Shown here: positions 49,677 to 58,468 of the stretch, in pieces
Layout: each line of letters opens with the position of its first letter
How positions within the stretch are numbered: position 1 is the stretch's first letter
Origin: Enterobacter asburiae
GTDB lineage: Bacteria > Pseudomonadota > Gammaproteobacteria > Enterobacterales > Enterobacteriaceae
DNA: 64,000 nucleotides
Assembly (NCBI RefSeq): GCF_008080435.1
Contig: NZ_VRKN01000004.1
Coordinates: forward strand, 124,001 to 188,000
Reading direction: 5' to 3'
The notes under the pieces: model-generated
What the model was told of the DNA's origin: nothing
The model's database searches: none
What the model saw: only the letters and a program-made list of their open reading frames with translations
Position numbers and translations under genes: made by a program

Positions 49677-50705
49677 CTATTTCACCGTCACCAGCCGCGC
49701 CGCCACAATCTGGTGCCCGGCCTGCACATCCGTATTGTCGATGCGCTGCATGATCCTGTCCGCCAGGGTGTAGCCCATCTCTCGCGCAGGGGTGGTGGCC
49801 CAGACGATCGGCAGATCGTCGAGCGCATTTTCACCGACGTCGGCGAACGCCCCGAGCGCCACCTGGTGGCCGAAGAAGGTTTCCACCCCGCCCTCGCCGC
49901 TCTGACGCCCGGCGCGGATCAGGCCAAACCAGGCGCCCATGGCAATCACGTCGTTGTAGCAAATCACGGCGCTGATCGTCGGATTGCTTCGTAGCAGCGC
50001 GCCTATCGCTTCCGCCGCTTTCTTCTGGCTGGACTCACACTCCACGACCCATTCGCTGTGGAACGGCAGACCGTATTTAATCAGCGTCGCGCAGTAGCCG
50101 CCTACCCGCTCGGCGCGGGTCAGGGACGAGCTTTTACCACCCAGCCAGGCAATGCGCTGATGCCCGCGACGAATAAGATGCTCGGTCAACATTTGCGCGG
50201 CCTGCATGTTATCCGGGCGCAGCGTATCGGCCTCGTCCAGGTAGCTCGCGCGCGAGGCAAACACCAGCGGCACGCCTTTCGCGGCGGCGCGCTCGCACAG
50301 TTCACTGCCCACGCCCGACGCCCCGGCGACGATCACCCCGTCCACCCCCTGGTTCAGCAACATATCGAGCCGGGAGAGAAGCTGATCGGCCTCGCGACCG
50401 CCGTGAAGCAGAAAGACCATCCGACCCTGCGCTTCAAGCGCTTCGGTTAACCCGGCGGTCAGCTCCGCATAGAAGGGTGACGTCAGGTCACGAACAATCA
50501 GGCCAATCACCCCACTTTGCCCGCCGCGCAGCGCCGACGCCTGGCGGTTACGCACAAAACCCAGCTGTTCAACCGCCTCGTTAACCCGCTGACCGGTCGC
50601 AGGAGAGATGCGCCCTTTTCCGCTTAGCACCAGAGAAACGGTGCTGACAGAAACACCCGCCGCCAGCGCGACATCGTTGATGGTGATTTTTTTCGCTACA
50701 GCCAT
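49677..50705 (-). CDS. malI: MalI, LacI-type repressor of malXY
   Basis: 342 residues. N-terminal helix-turn-helix ITINDVALAAGVSVSTVSLVLSGKGRIS (residues 7-34), hinge, then the periplasmic-binding-protein-like core. Represses malXY and itself in E. coli through operators of the form GATAAAACGTTTTATC; two such sites lie in the shared 177-base gap. The natural inducer is unknown. Confidence 0.95.
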   Translation of the reverse strand: MAVAKKITINDVALAAGVSVSTVSLVLSGKGRISPATGQRVNEAVEQLGFVRNRQASALRGGQSGVIGLIVRDLTSPFYAELTAGLTEALEAQGRMVFLLHGGREADQLLSRLDMLLNQGVDGVIVAGASGVGSELCERAAAKGVPLVFASRASYLDEADTLRPDNMQAAQMLTEHLIRRGHQRIAWLGGKSSSLTRAERVGGYCATLIKYGLPFHSEWVVECESSQKKAAEAIGALLRSNPTISAVICYNDVIAMGAWFGLIRAGRQSGEGGVETFFGHQVALGAFADVGENALDDLPIVWATTPAREMGYTLADRIMQRIDNTDVQAGHQIVAARLVTVK

Positions 50706-50734
50706 GTGTCGGCGTGACTCCCTGAAATGAGATC

Positions 50735-50750
50735 GGTAAAACGTTTTATC
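50735..50750. promoter_or_regulatory. MalI operator, malI side
   Basis: GGTAAAACGTTTTATC, one mismatch from the 16-base palindrome. Confidence 0.88.
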
Positions 50751-50813
50751 AATACGTTATCTTTATACTACCAGTCAAAGCCTGAGAATGTGATTTAGCG
50801 CGCACTAAACTTT

Positions 50814-50829
50814 GATAAAACGTTTTATC
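50814..50829. promoter_or_regulatory. MalI operator, malX side
   Basis: GATAAAACGTTTTATC, a perfect palindrome. Between the two operators a TGTGATTTAG half-site (50790-50799) could bind CRP. Confidence 0.92.
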
Positions 50830-50882
50830 TTCTCGCAGCATTGAAGCAGACAAACTGATTTTAACAATAAAGGAGTCGTTTT

Positions 50883-52475
50883 ATGACGGCGAAAGCAGCA
50901 CAAAAAATATCGCTGTGGGAATTTTTCCAGCAACTGGGTAAAACCTTTATGCTGCCCGTGGCACTCCTCTCGTTCTGTGGGATCATGCTCGGGATCGGCA
51001 GCTCGCTAAGCAGTAAAGACGTCATCACGCTGATCCCGTTCCTCGGTACCCCCGTGCTGCAGGCGATCTTTATCTGGATGAGTAAAGTCGGCTCCTTTGC
51101 GTTTAGTTTCCTGCCCGTCATGTTCTGTATCGCTATCCCGCTGGGCCTGGCGCGCGAAAACAAAGGCGTCGCGGCGTTTGCCGGGTTTGTGGGTTACGCC
51201 GTGATGAACCTGGCGGTTAACTTCTGGCTGACTGCGAAAGGCATTCTGCCGACCACCGACGCTGCCGTGCTGAAGGCCAACAACATTCAGAGCGTGATCG
51301 GTATTCAGTCTATTGATACCGGGATCCTCGGGGCGGTGATCGCCGGGGTCATTATCTGGATGCTGCACGAGCGCTTCCATAATATCCGTCTGCCGGATGC
51401 CCTGGCCTTCTTCGGCGGTACCCGCTTCGTGCCGATTATCACGCTGGTCGTAATGGGTCTGTTCGGTTTGATCATTCCGCTGATCTGGCCGGTCTTTGCG
51501 ATGGGCATCAACGGCATTGGCCGCATCATCAACGGCGCGGGAGATTTTGGTCCGATGATCTTCGGCACCGGCGAGCGTTTGCTGCTGCCGTTTGGCCTGC
51601 AGCATATCCTGGTGGCCCTGATTCGCTTCACCGAAGCGGGCGGTACGATGGAGGTGTGCGGTCACGATGTGAGCGGCGCGCTGACCATTTTCCAGGCGCA
51701 GCTGAGCTGCCCGACCACTCACGGCTTCTCCGAAAGTGCCACCCGCTTCCTGTCTCAGGGTAAAATGCCGGCCTTCCTCGGCGGGCTGCCGGGTGCCGCG
51801 CTGGCGATGTACCACTGCGCCCGCCCGGAAAACCGTCATAAAATTAAAGGTCTGCTGATTTCCGGCGTGATCGCCTGCGTCGTGGGCGGTACGACCGAGC
51901 CAATCGAATTCCTGTTCTTGTTCGTCGCACCGGTGCTGTACCTCATCCACGCGGTGCTGACCGGTCTGGGCTTTACCGTAATGGCGGTGCTGGGCGTTAC
52001 CATCGGCAACACCGACGGCAACGTGATCGACTTCGTGGTGTTCGGGATCCTGCACGGCCTGTCCACCAAGTGGTATCTGGTGCCGGTCGTGGCGGCTATC
52101 TGGTTCGCGGTGTACTACGGCATCTTCCGCTTCGCCATCACCCGCTTTAACCTGAAAACGCCTGGCCGCGATACCGATACGGCAAGCAGCGTTGAACAGG
52201 CGGTTGCCGGGACCGTGGGCAAATCCGGCTATAACACCCCAGCCATTCTGGCGGCGCTGGGCGGTGCGGATAACATCACCTCTCTGGATAACTGTATTAC
52301 CCGCCTGCGTCTGTCGGTGGCGGATATGTCAAAAGTGGATACCAACGCCCTGAAAGCCAACCGGGCCATTGGCGTGGTACAGTTAAATCAGCACAATTTG
52401 CAGGTGGTTATCGGCCCGCAGGTACAGTCGGTGAAGGATGAGCTGGCAACCCTGATGCGAACAGTAGAAGCCTGA
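50883..52475 (+). CDS. malX: MalX, PTS glucose/maltose-type EIIBC
   Basis: 530 residues. EIIC membrane domain (about 10-410; GGTTEPIEFLFLFVAPVLY carries the sugar-site glutamate) and C-terminal EIIB with the phosphorylated cysteine in SLDNCITRLRLSV. It can carry glucose and maltose by phosphotransfer or diffusion. It lacks EIIA, so it likely uses Crr. First gene of malXY. Confidence 0.95.
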   Translation: MTAKAAQKISLWEFFQQLGKTFMLPVALLSFCGIMLGIGSSLSSKDVITLIPFLGTPVLQAIFIWMSKVGSFAFSFLPVMFCIAIPLGLARENKGVAAFAGFVGYAVMNLAVNFWLTAKGILPTTDAAVLKANNIQSVIGIQSIDTGILGAVIAGVIIWMLHERFHNIRLPDALAFFGGTRFVPIITLVVMGLFGLIIPLIWPVFAMGINGIGRIINGAGDFGPMIFGTGERLLLPFGLQHILVALIRFTEAGGTMEVCGHDVSGALTIFQAQLSCPTTHGFSESATRFLSQGKMPAFLGGLPGAALAMYHCARPENRHKIKGLLISGVIACVVGGTTEPIEFLFLFVAPVLYLIHAVLTGLGFTVMAVLGVTIGNTDGNVIDFVVFGILHGLSTKWYLVPVVAAIWFAVYYGIFRFAITRFNLKTPGRDTDTASSVEQAVAGTVGKSGYNTPAILAALGGADNITSLDNCITRLRLSVADMSKVDTNALKANRAIGVVQLNQHNLQVVIGPQVQSVKDELATLMRTVEA

Positions 52476-52483
52476 TGCCTCAG

Positions 52484-52505
52484 CCCCCTCTCATGAGGGG
52501 GTTTT
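52484..52505 (+). terminator. Hairpin between malX and malY
   Basis: CCCCCTC / GAGGGGG, seven base pairs, followed by TTTT. It probably lowers malY relative to malX rather than ending the operon. Confidence 0.6.
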
Positions 52506-52523
52506 ACTTTAAGGATTAACGTC

Positions 52524-53696
52524 ATGTTTGATTTTTCTACCGTCGTGGATCGACACGGCACCTGGTGTACGCAGTGGGACTACGTCGCCGACCGCTTTGG
52601 CGCAGCCGATCTGCTGCCCTTCACCATCTCAGATATGGATTTCGCCACCGCTCCCTGCATTACCGACGCGCTGCATCAGCGCATCAATCACGGCGTGTTG
52701 GGCTATAGCCGCTGGAAGAACGATGAGTTTCTCGCCGCCATCGCGCACTGGTTCCAGCAGCGCTTTCACAGCCAGATTGAGACCGAATCTGTCGTTTATG
52801 GTCCTTCCGTCATTTATATGGTCTCTGAATTGATTCGTCTCTGGTCCAACCCCGGTGACGGCGTGGTGGTACACACCCCGGCATACGATGCGTTTTACAA
52901 AGCCATTGAAGGCAATGCGCGTCATGTGGTGCCCGTTGAGATGGAAAAGCATGCCGCAGGCTGGCAGGGAAATATGGCTGCGCTGGAAGCGGTCCTGGCG
53001 AAACCTGAAAACAAAATTTTGCTACTGTGCAGCCCGCAAAACCCGACCGGCAAGGTCTGGATGCGCGATGAGCTGACGCAGATGGCGGAACTGTGTGAGC
53101 GCTATGACGTGGCGGTCATCAGCGATGAAATTCATATGGACATGGTATGGGGAGAGCATCGTCACACGCCGTGGAACGACGTGGCGCGCGGCAAATGGGC
53201 GCTTCTCTCCTCCGGCTCGAAAAGCTTTAATATTCCGGCGCTGACGGGCGCTTACGGCCTGATTGGCGATGAAGAGAGCCGTAACGGCTATCTCAGCGCG
53301 CTAAAAGGTCGGGACGGACTCTCTTCCCCTTCCGTGCTGGCACTGACGGCGCATATCGCCGCCTATCAGCAGGGAGCGCCGTGGCTGGATGCCTTGCGGG
53401 GTTATCTGGAAGAGAATTTGCTGTATATCGCACAGGAAGTAAACAGCGCTTTCCCGAAACTGAACTGGCAGCCGCCAGAAGCGACCTATCTGGCCTGGAT
53501 TGACCTGCGCCCGCTGAATATTGACGATCGGGCGCTGCAAAAAGTGCTGATTGAGCAGCAAAAAGTCGCCATCATGCCGGGATGTACCTACGGCCAAGAG
53601 GGAAATGGCTTCGTGCGTCTGAATGCGGGCTGCCCGCGCAGCAAGCTGGAACAAGGCGTTCAACGCCTCATTGCCGGAATTAACACACTCCTGTGA
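52524..53696 (+). CDS. malY: MalY, cystathionine beta-lyase and MalT antagonist
   Basis: 390-residue PLP enzyme, fold type I. Schiff-base lysine in SSGSKSFNIPAL, LLCSPQNPTGKVW and VISDEIHMDMVW for cofactor contacts. Cleaves C-S bonds and, in E. coli, binds and inhibits the maltose activator MalT. Start follows AAGGA. Confidence 0.96.
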   Translation: MFDFSTVVDRHGTWCTQWDYVADRFGAADLLPFTISDMDFATAPCITDALHQRINHGVLGYSRWKNDEFLAAIAHWFQQRFHSQIETESVVYGPSVIYMVSELIRLWSNPGDGVVVHTPAYDAFYKAIEGNARHVVPVEMEKHAAGWQGNMAALEAVLAKPENKILLLCSPQNPTGKVWMRDELTQMAELCERYDVAVISDEIHMDMVWGEHRHTPWNDVARGKWALLSSGSKSFNIPALTGAYGLIGDEESRNGYLSALKGRDGLSSPSVLALTAHIAAYQQGAPWLDALRGYLEENLLYIAQEVNSAFPKLNWQPPEATYLAWIDLRPLNIDDRALQKVLIEQQKVAIMPGCTYGQEGNGFVRLNAGCPRSKLEQGVQRLIAGINTLL

Positions 53697-53700
53697 TCGG

Positions 53701-53730
53701 TTTGCGCAATGGAATTTTCCCTTGCGCAAA
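53701..53730 (+). terminator. Inverted repeat after malY
   Basis: TTTGCGCAA and TTGCGCAAA, nine base pairs, 12-base loop, then a short T-run. Either the malY terminator or a site for the add promoter, whose TATAAT lies at 53755. Confidence 0.6.
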
Positions 53731-53792
53731 TAGCTTTTTACCCCGTTTTGTTTTTATAATATGGCGCACTTTAACCAGAAAAGAGTGCGACC

Positions 53793-54794
53793 ATGATTGA
53801 TACACGCCTGCCTTTAACTGATATTCATCGTCACCTGGACGGTAACATTCGTGCCCAAACCATCCTCGATCTTGGCCGCCAGTTCAATTTAACGCTTCCT
53901 GCGCAGACGCTTGAGTCGCTGATCCCTCACGTTCAGGTAACCTCCAGTGAACCGGACCTGGTCAGCTTCCTGAGCAAACTCGACTGGGGCGTGAAGATGC
54001 TGGCCTCGCTGGATGCCTGCCGCCGCGTGGCGTTTGAGAACATTGAAGATGCGGCCCGTAACGGCCTGCATTACGTCGAGCTGCGCTTCTCGCCGGGCTA
54101 CATGGCGATGACCCACAGCCTGCCCGTTGCAGGCGTGGTGGAAGCCGTCATTGAAGGCGTCCGCGAAGGGTGTAAAACCTTCGACGTTCAGGCCCGTCTG
54201 ATTGGCATTATGAGCCGCACGTTCGGCGAAGCCGCCTGCCTGGAGGAGCTGGAAGCGCTGCTGGCCCATCGCGATGCCATCACCGCCATCGACCTCGCCG
54301 GCGACGAGCTGGGCTTCCCGGGCAGTCTGTTCCTCTCCCACTTCAACCGCGCGCGCGATGCCGGCTGGCACATTACCGTGCATGCAGGTGAAGCGGCTGG
54401 CCCGGAAAGCATCTGGCAGGCCATCCGCGAGCTGGGTGCCGAGCGTATCGGTCACGGCGTGAAGGCCGTAGAAGATCGCGCCCTGATGGATTTCCTGGCG
54501 GAGCAGCGTATCGGGATTGAGTCGTGCCTGACGTCTAACATTCAGACCAGCACCGTGGCAACGCTGGCGCATCATCCGCTGAAAACGTTCCTCGAGCACG
54601 GCGTGCTGGCCTCGCTAAACACTGACGACCCGGCGGTTCAGGGCGTGGATATCATCCACGAGTACAACATCGCCGCACCGCAGGCGGGTCTAAGCCGCGA
54701 GCAGATCCGTCAGGCGCAGATCAACGGGCTGGAAATTGCCTTCCTGACGCCTGAAGAGAAGCAGGCGCTTCGGGATAAGGTGGCAACCGCGTAA
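53793..54794 (+). CDS. add: Adenosine deaminase
   Basis: 333 residues. Zinc enzyme converting adenosine to inosine. Zinc ligands His12 and His14 in DIHRHLDGN, His in [10 protein letters not shown], and aspartate in [11 protein letters not shown]; catalytic glutamate in HAGE. E. coli Add has the same length. Confidence 0.96.
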   Translation: MIDTRLPLTDIHRHLDGNIRAQTILDLGRQFNLTLPAQTLESLIPHVQVTSSEPDLVSFLSKLDWGVKMLASLDACRRVAFENIEDAARNGLHYVELRFSPGYMAMTHSLPVAGVVEAVIEGVREGCKTFDVQARLIGIMSRTFGEAACLEELEALLAHRDAITAIDLAGDELGFPGSLFLSHFNRARDAGWHITVHAGEAAGPESIWQAIRELGAERIGHGVKAVEDRALMDFLAEQRIGIESCLTSNIQTSTVATLAHHPLKTFLEHGVLASLNTDDPAVQGVDIIHEYNIAAPQAGLSREQIRQAQINGLEIAFLTPEEKQALRDKVATA

Positions 54795-54802
54795 ACCCTT
54801 TT

Positions 54803-54835
54803 GCCGGGTGGCGGCTACGCCTTACCCGGCCTACA
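54803..54835. repeat. Single REP unit between add and ydgJ
   Basis: GCCGGGTGGCGGCTACGCC...CGGCCTAC, one REP palindrome between convergent genes. Confidence 0.8.
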
Positions 54836-54848
54836 AAAACGTTTAAAC

Positions 54849-55889
54849 TTATGCCAGACAGAGCGTGGCGCGATGTTTGGCAGATTCGATGCCCAGCTCA
54901 ATCAGCTCCATAATCTGAATCGCCTGGCTGGCCGGAACCGGATTTTCTCCCGTGCCGTTCAGCGCATCGCGGATGGCCGCATAATAGGCCGGATAGTTAC
55001 CCGGGATCGTCAGCAAGGTCTCCTCTACGAGCTCTTCACCTTCAACCCGCGTGACCACGCCGTCGCGCATATCATAGCCCCAGTCTTCCTGCGGCAAACG
55101 TTCACCGCTTTTCAGTCGGTCTTCCTGCGGATCGAGACCAAACTTCACGTAGCTCCCGCGCGTACCGTGAATGATATAACGGGCCGATTCTGCGGCCGCG
55201 ACCATCGTGCCGTGCAGCACAATCCGCCGCTGCGGGTAACTGAGCACCGCGTGGAAGTAATCGGTTGTCTGCGCTCCGGGTCTGAGCTGAGCCAGATCGA
55301 CCGTCATGCTCACCGGCAAACCAAAAAGATTGACGGCCTGATCCAGCAGATGCGGGGCTAAATCGTACCAGATACCGCTGCCCGGACCGGCCTGCTCGCG
55401 CCAGCGGTTTCTTACCTGCGGCCGGAAGCGGTCAAAGTGCGATTCAAAAAAGAGGATCTCCCCTAACGTGCCTTCACTGAGAAGCCCTTTTACCGTCAGA
55501 AAGTCGCTGTCCCAGCGGCGGTTATGGAACACCGACAGCAGCCTGCCCAGACTCTTTGCCAGCGCATCCAGCTCGCGCGCCTGAGACAACGTGACGGTAA
55601 AGGGCTTATCGACAACCACATGTTTACCGGCTTCCAGAGCGGCCTTTGCCAGCGGAAAGTGGGTGTCGTTCGGCGTGGGGATGACGATTAAATCAATATT
55701 CGGATCGTTGAAAAGGTGTTTTGGCTCAGAGACAACCTGCACGGAAGGCCAGTCGGCATGGACTTTAGCGGCATCGCTGCTGGATACCCCAGCCAGCACC
55801 ATCCCCGGCGTCCCGGCTATCAGAGGCGCATGAAACGTTTTGCTCGCGTACCCGTAGCCGATAAGCCCAACGCGGATATTATCACTCAT
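54849..55889 (-). CDS. ydgJ: YdgJ, Gfo/Idh/MocA family oxidoreductase
   Basis: 346 residues. N-terminal Rossmann fold RVGLIGYGYASKTFHAPLI, then the active-site lysine in EAGKHVVVDKPFTVT and HNRRWDSDF; the C-terminal alpha/beta substrate domain follows. E. coli YdgJ is a candidate inositol or sugar dehydrogenase (scyllo-inositol activity has been reported). Start by MSDNIRVGL. Confidence 0.94.
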   Translation of the reverse strand: MSDNIRVGLIGYGYASKTFHAPLIAGTPGMVLAGVSSSDAAKVHADWPSVQVVSEPKHLFNDPNIDLIVIPTPNDTHFPLAKAALEAGKHVVVDKPFTVTLSQARELDALAKSLGRLLSVFHNRRWDSDFLTVKGLLSEGTLGEILFFESHFDRFRPQVRNRWREQAGPGSGIWYDLAPHLLDQAVNLFGLPVSMTVDLAQLRPGAQTTDYFHAVLSYPQRRIVLHGTMVAAAESARYIIHGTRGSYVKFGLDPQEDRLKSGERLPQEDWGYDMRDGVVTRVEGEELVEETLLTIPGNYPAYYAAIRDALNGTGENPVPASQAIQIMELIELGIESAKHRATLCLA

Positions 55890-56032
55890 AGTGCCATCCT
55901 CTTTTATGACGTTCTTATTTCACACTGGCTAGCCTGGCATGACCACAGATTAATAATGTGCCATATGACTTAAAATAGCAGGTTGTACGGGTTGTTTTTG
56001 TTACATAGTATTAACCTACTGATTTTGTTTAA

Positions 56033-56045
56033 GGGAACCGTTCCC
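56033..56045. promoter_or_regulatory. Palindrome between ydgJ and blr, possible operator
   Basis: GGGAAC-C-GTTCCC, perfect six-base arms. Cognate regulator unknown. Confidence 0.35.
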
Positions 56046-56120
56046 AAAGCGCTTGCCGTCGGGGAAACGTCGCTGTAACATTTGCGCCCAGTATTTATGG
56101 ATAAAGTACAATTACGAATC

Positions 56121-56258
56121 ATGACGTCAATTATTAATCGAATCATTGAATTAGCGGGATGGATTGTCCTTGGGGTTTCGGTCATTTTGCTGGGTGTTGC
56201 CAGCCATATCGATAACTACCAGCCGCCGGAGCCTGTCACCGTCGCCCAACCTAAGTAA
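56121..56258 (+). CDS. blr: Blr, small inner-membrane division-associated protein
   Basis: 45 residues: MTSIINRIIELAGWIVLGVSVI and ...LLGVASHIDNYQPPEPVTVAQPK. Matches E. coli Blr (41 residues, MNRLIELTGWIVL) from the second residue of the latter; one helix, periplasmic C terminus. Blr associates with the divisome and helps against beta-lactams. The E. coli start codon position is ATT here and the ATG lies four codons upstream. No strong ribosome-binding site. Confidence 0.85.
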   Translation: MTSIINRIIELAGWIVLGVSVILLGVASHIDNYQPPEPVTVAQPK

Positions 56259-56267
56259 CCGGTTACT

Positions 56268-56305
56268 GCAATAAAGAGTGACATAATATGTCAGTTACTT
56301 ATTGC
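56268..56305 (+). terminator. Hairpin after blr
   Basis: GCAATAA / TTATTGC outer arms and TGACAT / ATGTCA inner arms form a long imperfect stem. A palindrome AGTAACC-GGTTACT (56254-56267) overlaps the blr stop codon. Confidence 0.45.
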
Positions 56306-56489
56306 CAGCCCTGGTGAACACGGTTAACCTTCTCTTCCAGGCATCGTCTGATGCCTGAATTTCAGCAAAGAAAACTCCTAATTTCGTCGCGTTACCTGAG
56401 TGGGCTGTTTACGTCTTTATTAATCCGTTTATTATTCGAACGAATTACCTTAACTGGTATTACTCACTTTTATATGGAAACTTATTAAT

Positions 56490-56705
56490 ATGACAGTTCA
56501 GGACTATTTATTAAAATTTCGCAAGATCAATTCGCTTGAGAGCCTGGAAAAACTGTTTGACCATCTGAACTACACCCTGTCGGATAATCAGGACATCATT
56601 AATATGTATCGCGCCGCTGACCATCGCCGTGCGGAGCTGGTCTCCGGCGGTCGTTTGTTCAACGTCGGTGAAGTGCCTAAGTCCGTATGGCGTTACGTTT
56701 TATAA
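56490..56705 (+). CDS. cnu: Cnu (YdgT), Hha-family nucleoid protein partner
   Basis: 71 residues, all alpha ([30 protein letters not shown]...). Hha/YmoA family; binds H-NS and StpA to modulate silencing of foreign genes, and oriC in E. coli. Length and sequence match E. coli Cnu. A 231-base gap before it has its promoter. Confidence 0.94.
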   Translation: MTVQDYLLKFRKINSLESLEKLFDHLNYTLSDNQDIINMYRAADHRRAELVSGGRLFNVGEVPKSVWRYVL

Positions 56706-56791
56706 GAAAGTAGCCATCCGCGCGAAATGTTATATACTCTCCGCCCTGCAAACTGGCTGTACAACATTTCGCGCAGATTATGGGAGAGTTC

Positions 56792-57232
56792 ATGACCGCA
56801 ACGCCTGGAGAACGCATTGGAGGCTGGTTAATCGCCCCACTGGCATGGCTGCTGGTTGCCTTGTTAAGCGCATCACTTGCGCTGCTGCTGTATACCACCG
56901 CACTGATTACCCCTCACGCCATCCAGACCCTGATGTCGCAAAGCGTGCTGAATATTGCGATGTGGTTTGTGTCGTTCATTTTCGCGATTGGAATGTGGTA
57001 CTACACGCTGTGGCTGACCATTGCCTTCTTTAAGCGCCGCAAGAGTGTGCCTAAGCACTACATCATCTGGCTGCTGATTTCGGTCCTGCTGGCGGTGAAA
57101 GCGTTTGCTTTTTCACCCGTATCAGACGCTCTGGCCGTTCGTCAGCTGCTTTTCCCGCTACTGGCCGCGGCGCTGCTGGTGCCCTATTTCAAACGTTCGA
57201 CGCGGGTGAAAAACACCTTCGTGAACCCGTAA
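56792..57232 (+). CDS. ydgK: YdgK, DUF2569 inner-membrane protein
   Basis: 146 residues from MTATPGERIGGWLIAPLAWLL at 56792, with GGGAG upstream; the ATG at 56780 lies within that ribosome-binding region. Four membrane helices, ending KNTFVNP like E. coli YdgK. Ends 76 bases before rsxA. Function unknown. Confidence 0.88.
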   Translation: MTATPGERIGGWLIAPLAWLLVALLSASLALLLYTTALITPHAIQTLMSQSVLNIAMWFVSFIFAIGMWYYTLWLTIAFFKRRKSVPKHYIIWLLISVLLAVKAFAFSPVSDALAVRQLLFPLLAAALLVPYFKRSTRVKNTFVNP

Positions 57233-57308
57233 TAACCCTACAGATAACCTGTTGTCGCCTGCGTTGGTTTGTCCGATAATAGGCGGCTTTTTTATTTCAG
57301 GCTAAATA

Positions 57309-57890
57309 ATGACCGATTACTTACTGCTCTTTGTCGGCACCGTGCTGGTTAACAACTTCGTTCTGGTGAAGTTTCTTGGTCTGTGCCCGTTTATGGGCGT
57401 GTCCAAAAAGCTGGAAACGGCGATGGGCATGGGGCTGGCGACGACCTTCGTCATGACGATGGCGTCCATCTGCGCGTGGTTGATTGATACCTGGATCCTC
57501 ATTCCGCTGGGGTTAATCTATCTCCGTACGCTGGCTTTTATTCTGGTCATCGCGGTGGTGGTGCAATTTACCGAAATGGTGGTGCGTAAAACCAGCCCGG
57601 CGCTCTATCGCCTGCTGGGTATCTTCCTGCCGCTGATCACCACCAACTGCGCCGTTCTCGGCGTAGCGCTGCTGAACATCAACCTCGGCCATAACTTTAT
57701 GCAGTCGGCGCTGTACGGTTTTTCCGCCGCCGTTGGTTTCTCATTTGTTATGGTCCTGTTCGCGTCGATACGCGAGCGTCTGGCGGCAGCGGATATCCCT
57801 GCGCCCTTCCGCGGTAACGCGATTGCGCTGGTGACCGCAGGTTTAATGTCTCTGGCCTTTATGGGCTTTAGTGGTCTGGTGAAGTTGTAA
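57309..57890 (+). CDS. rsxA: RsxA, Rsx/Rnf electron transport subunit
   Basis: 193 residues, six membrane helices, NQR2-like family RnfA ([36 protein letters not shown] with a cysteine that, with RsxE's, coordinates a membrane [2Fe-2S]). First gene of the rsxABCDGE operon, which keeps the redox sensor SoxR reduced. Its stop overlaps rsxB by one base (TAATG). Confidence 0.96.
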   Translation: MTDYLLLFVGTVLVNNFVLVKFLGLCPFMGVSKKLETAMGMGLATTFVMTMASICAWLIDTWILIPLGLIYLRTLAFILVIAVVVQFTEMVVRKTSPALYRLLGIFLPLITTNCAVLGVALLNINLGHNFMQSALYGFSAAVGFSFVMVLFASIRERLAAADIPAPFRGNAIALVTAGLMSLAFMGFSGLVKL

Positions 57891-58468
57891 TGAATGCTAT
57901 CTGGATTGCCATCGCCTCTATCAGCGTCCTGGGGTTGGTGTTTGGCCTTATCCTGGGTTACGCCTCCCGCCGTTTCGCGGTAGAGGACGATCCTGTTGTT
58001 GAGAAAATTGATGAGCTGCTGCCGCAAAGCCAGTGCGGGCAGTGTGGCTACCCCGGCTGTCGCCCCTATGCCGAAGCGGTAGGGATTCAGGGTGAAAAAA
58101 TTAACCGCTGTGCGCCCGGTGGCGAAGCGGTGATGCTGAAAATTGCGACCCTGCTTAACGTTGATCCGCAGCCCGTTGATGGCGATGCGGAAGTGCAGGA
58201 GCCGGTTCGCGCCCTGGCAGTAATCGACGAAGCCAACTGCATCGGCTGCACCAAATGTATTCAGGCCTGCCCGGTTGACGCCATCGTTGGCGCAACCCGC
58301 GCCATGCACACCGTCGTGGCGGATCTGTGCACCGGCTGTAACCTCTGCGTGGCCCCCTGCCCGACGCAATGCATCGAGTTGCGCCCGGTTGAAACGACTA
58401 CCGAAAGCTGGAAATGGGATCTTCAAACCATTCCGGTTCGCATCATTCCTGTGGAACAACATGCTTAA
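57890..58468 (+). CDS. rsxB: RsxB, ferredoxin-like subunit
   Basis: 192 residues. N-terminal membrane anchor helix, a four-cysteine Fe-S region ([19 protein letters not shown]), and two 2[4Fe-4S] motifs [12 protein letters not shown] and [12 protein letters not shown]. Shares its last eight bases with the rsxC start. Confidence 0.96.
   Translation: MNAIWIAIASISVLGLVFGLILGYASRRFAVEDDPVVEKIDELLPQSQCGQCGYPGCRPYAEAVGIQGEKINRCAPGGEAVMLKIATLLNVDPQPVDGDAEVQEPVRALAVIDEANCIGCTKCIQACPVDAIVGATRAMHTVVADLCTGCNLCVAPCPTQCIELRPVETTTESWKWDLQTIPVRIIPVEQHA

Noticed and set aside
58275..58460. N-terminal extension of rsxC inside rsxB
   Set aside because: Reads rsxB out of frame; the start at 58461 matches E. 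coli RsxC exactly.
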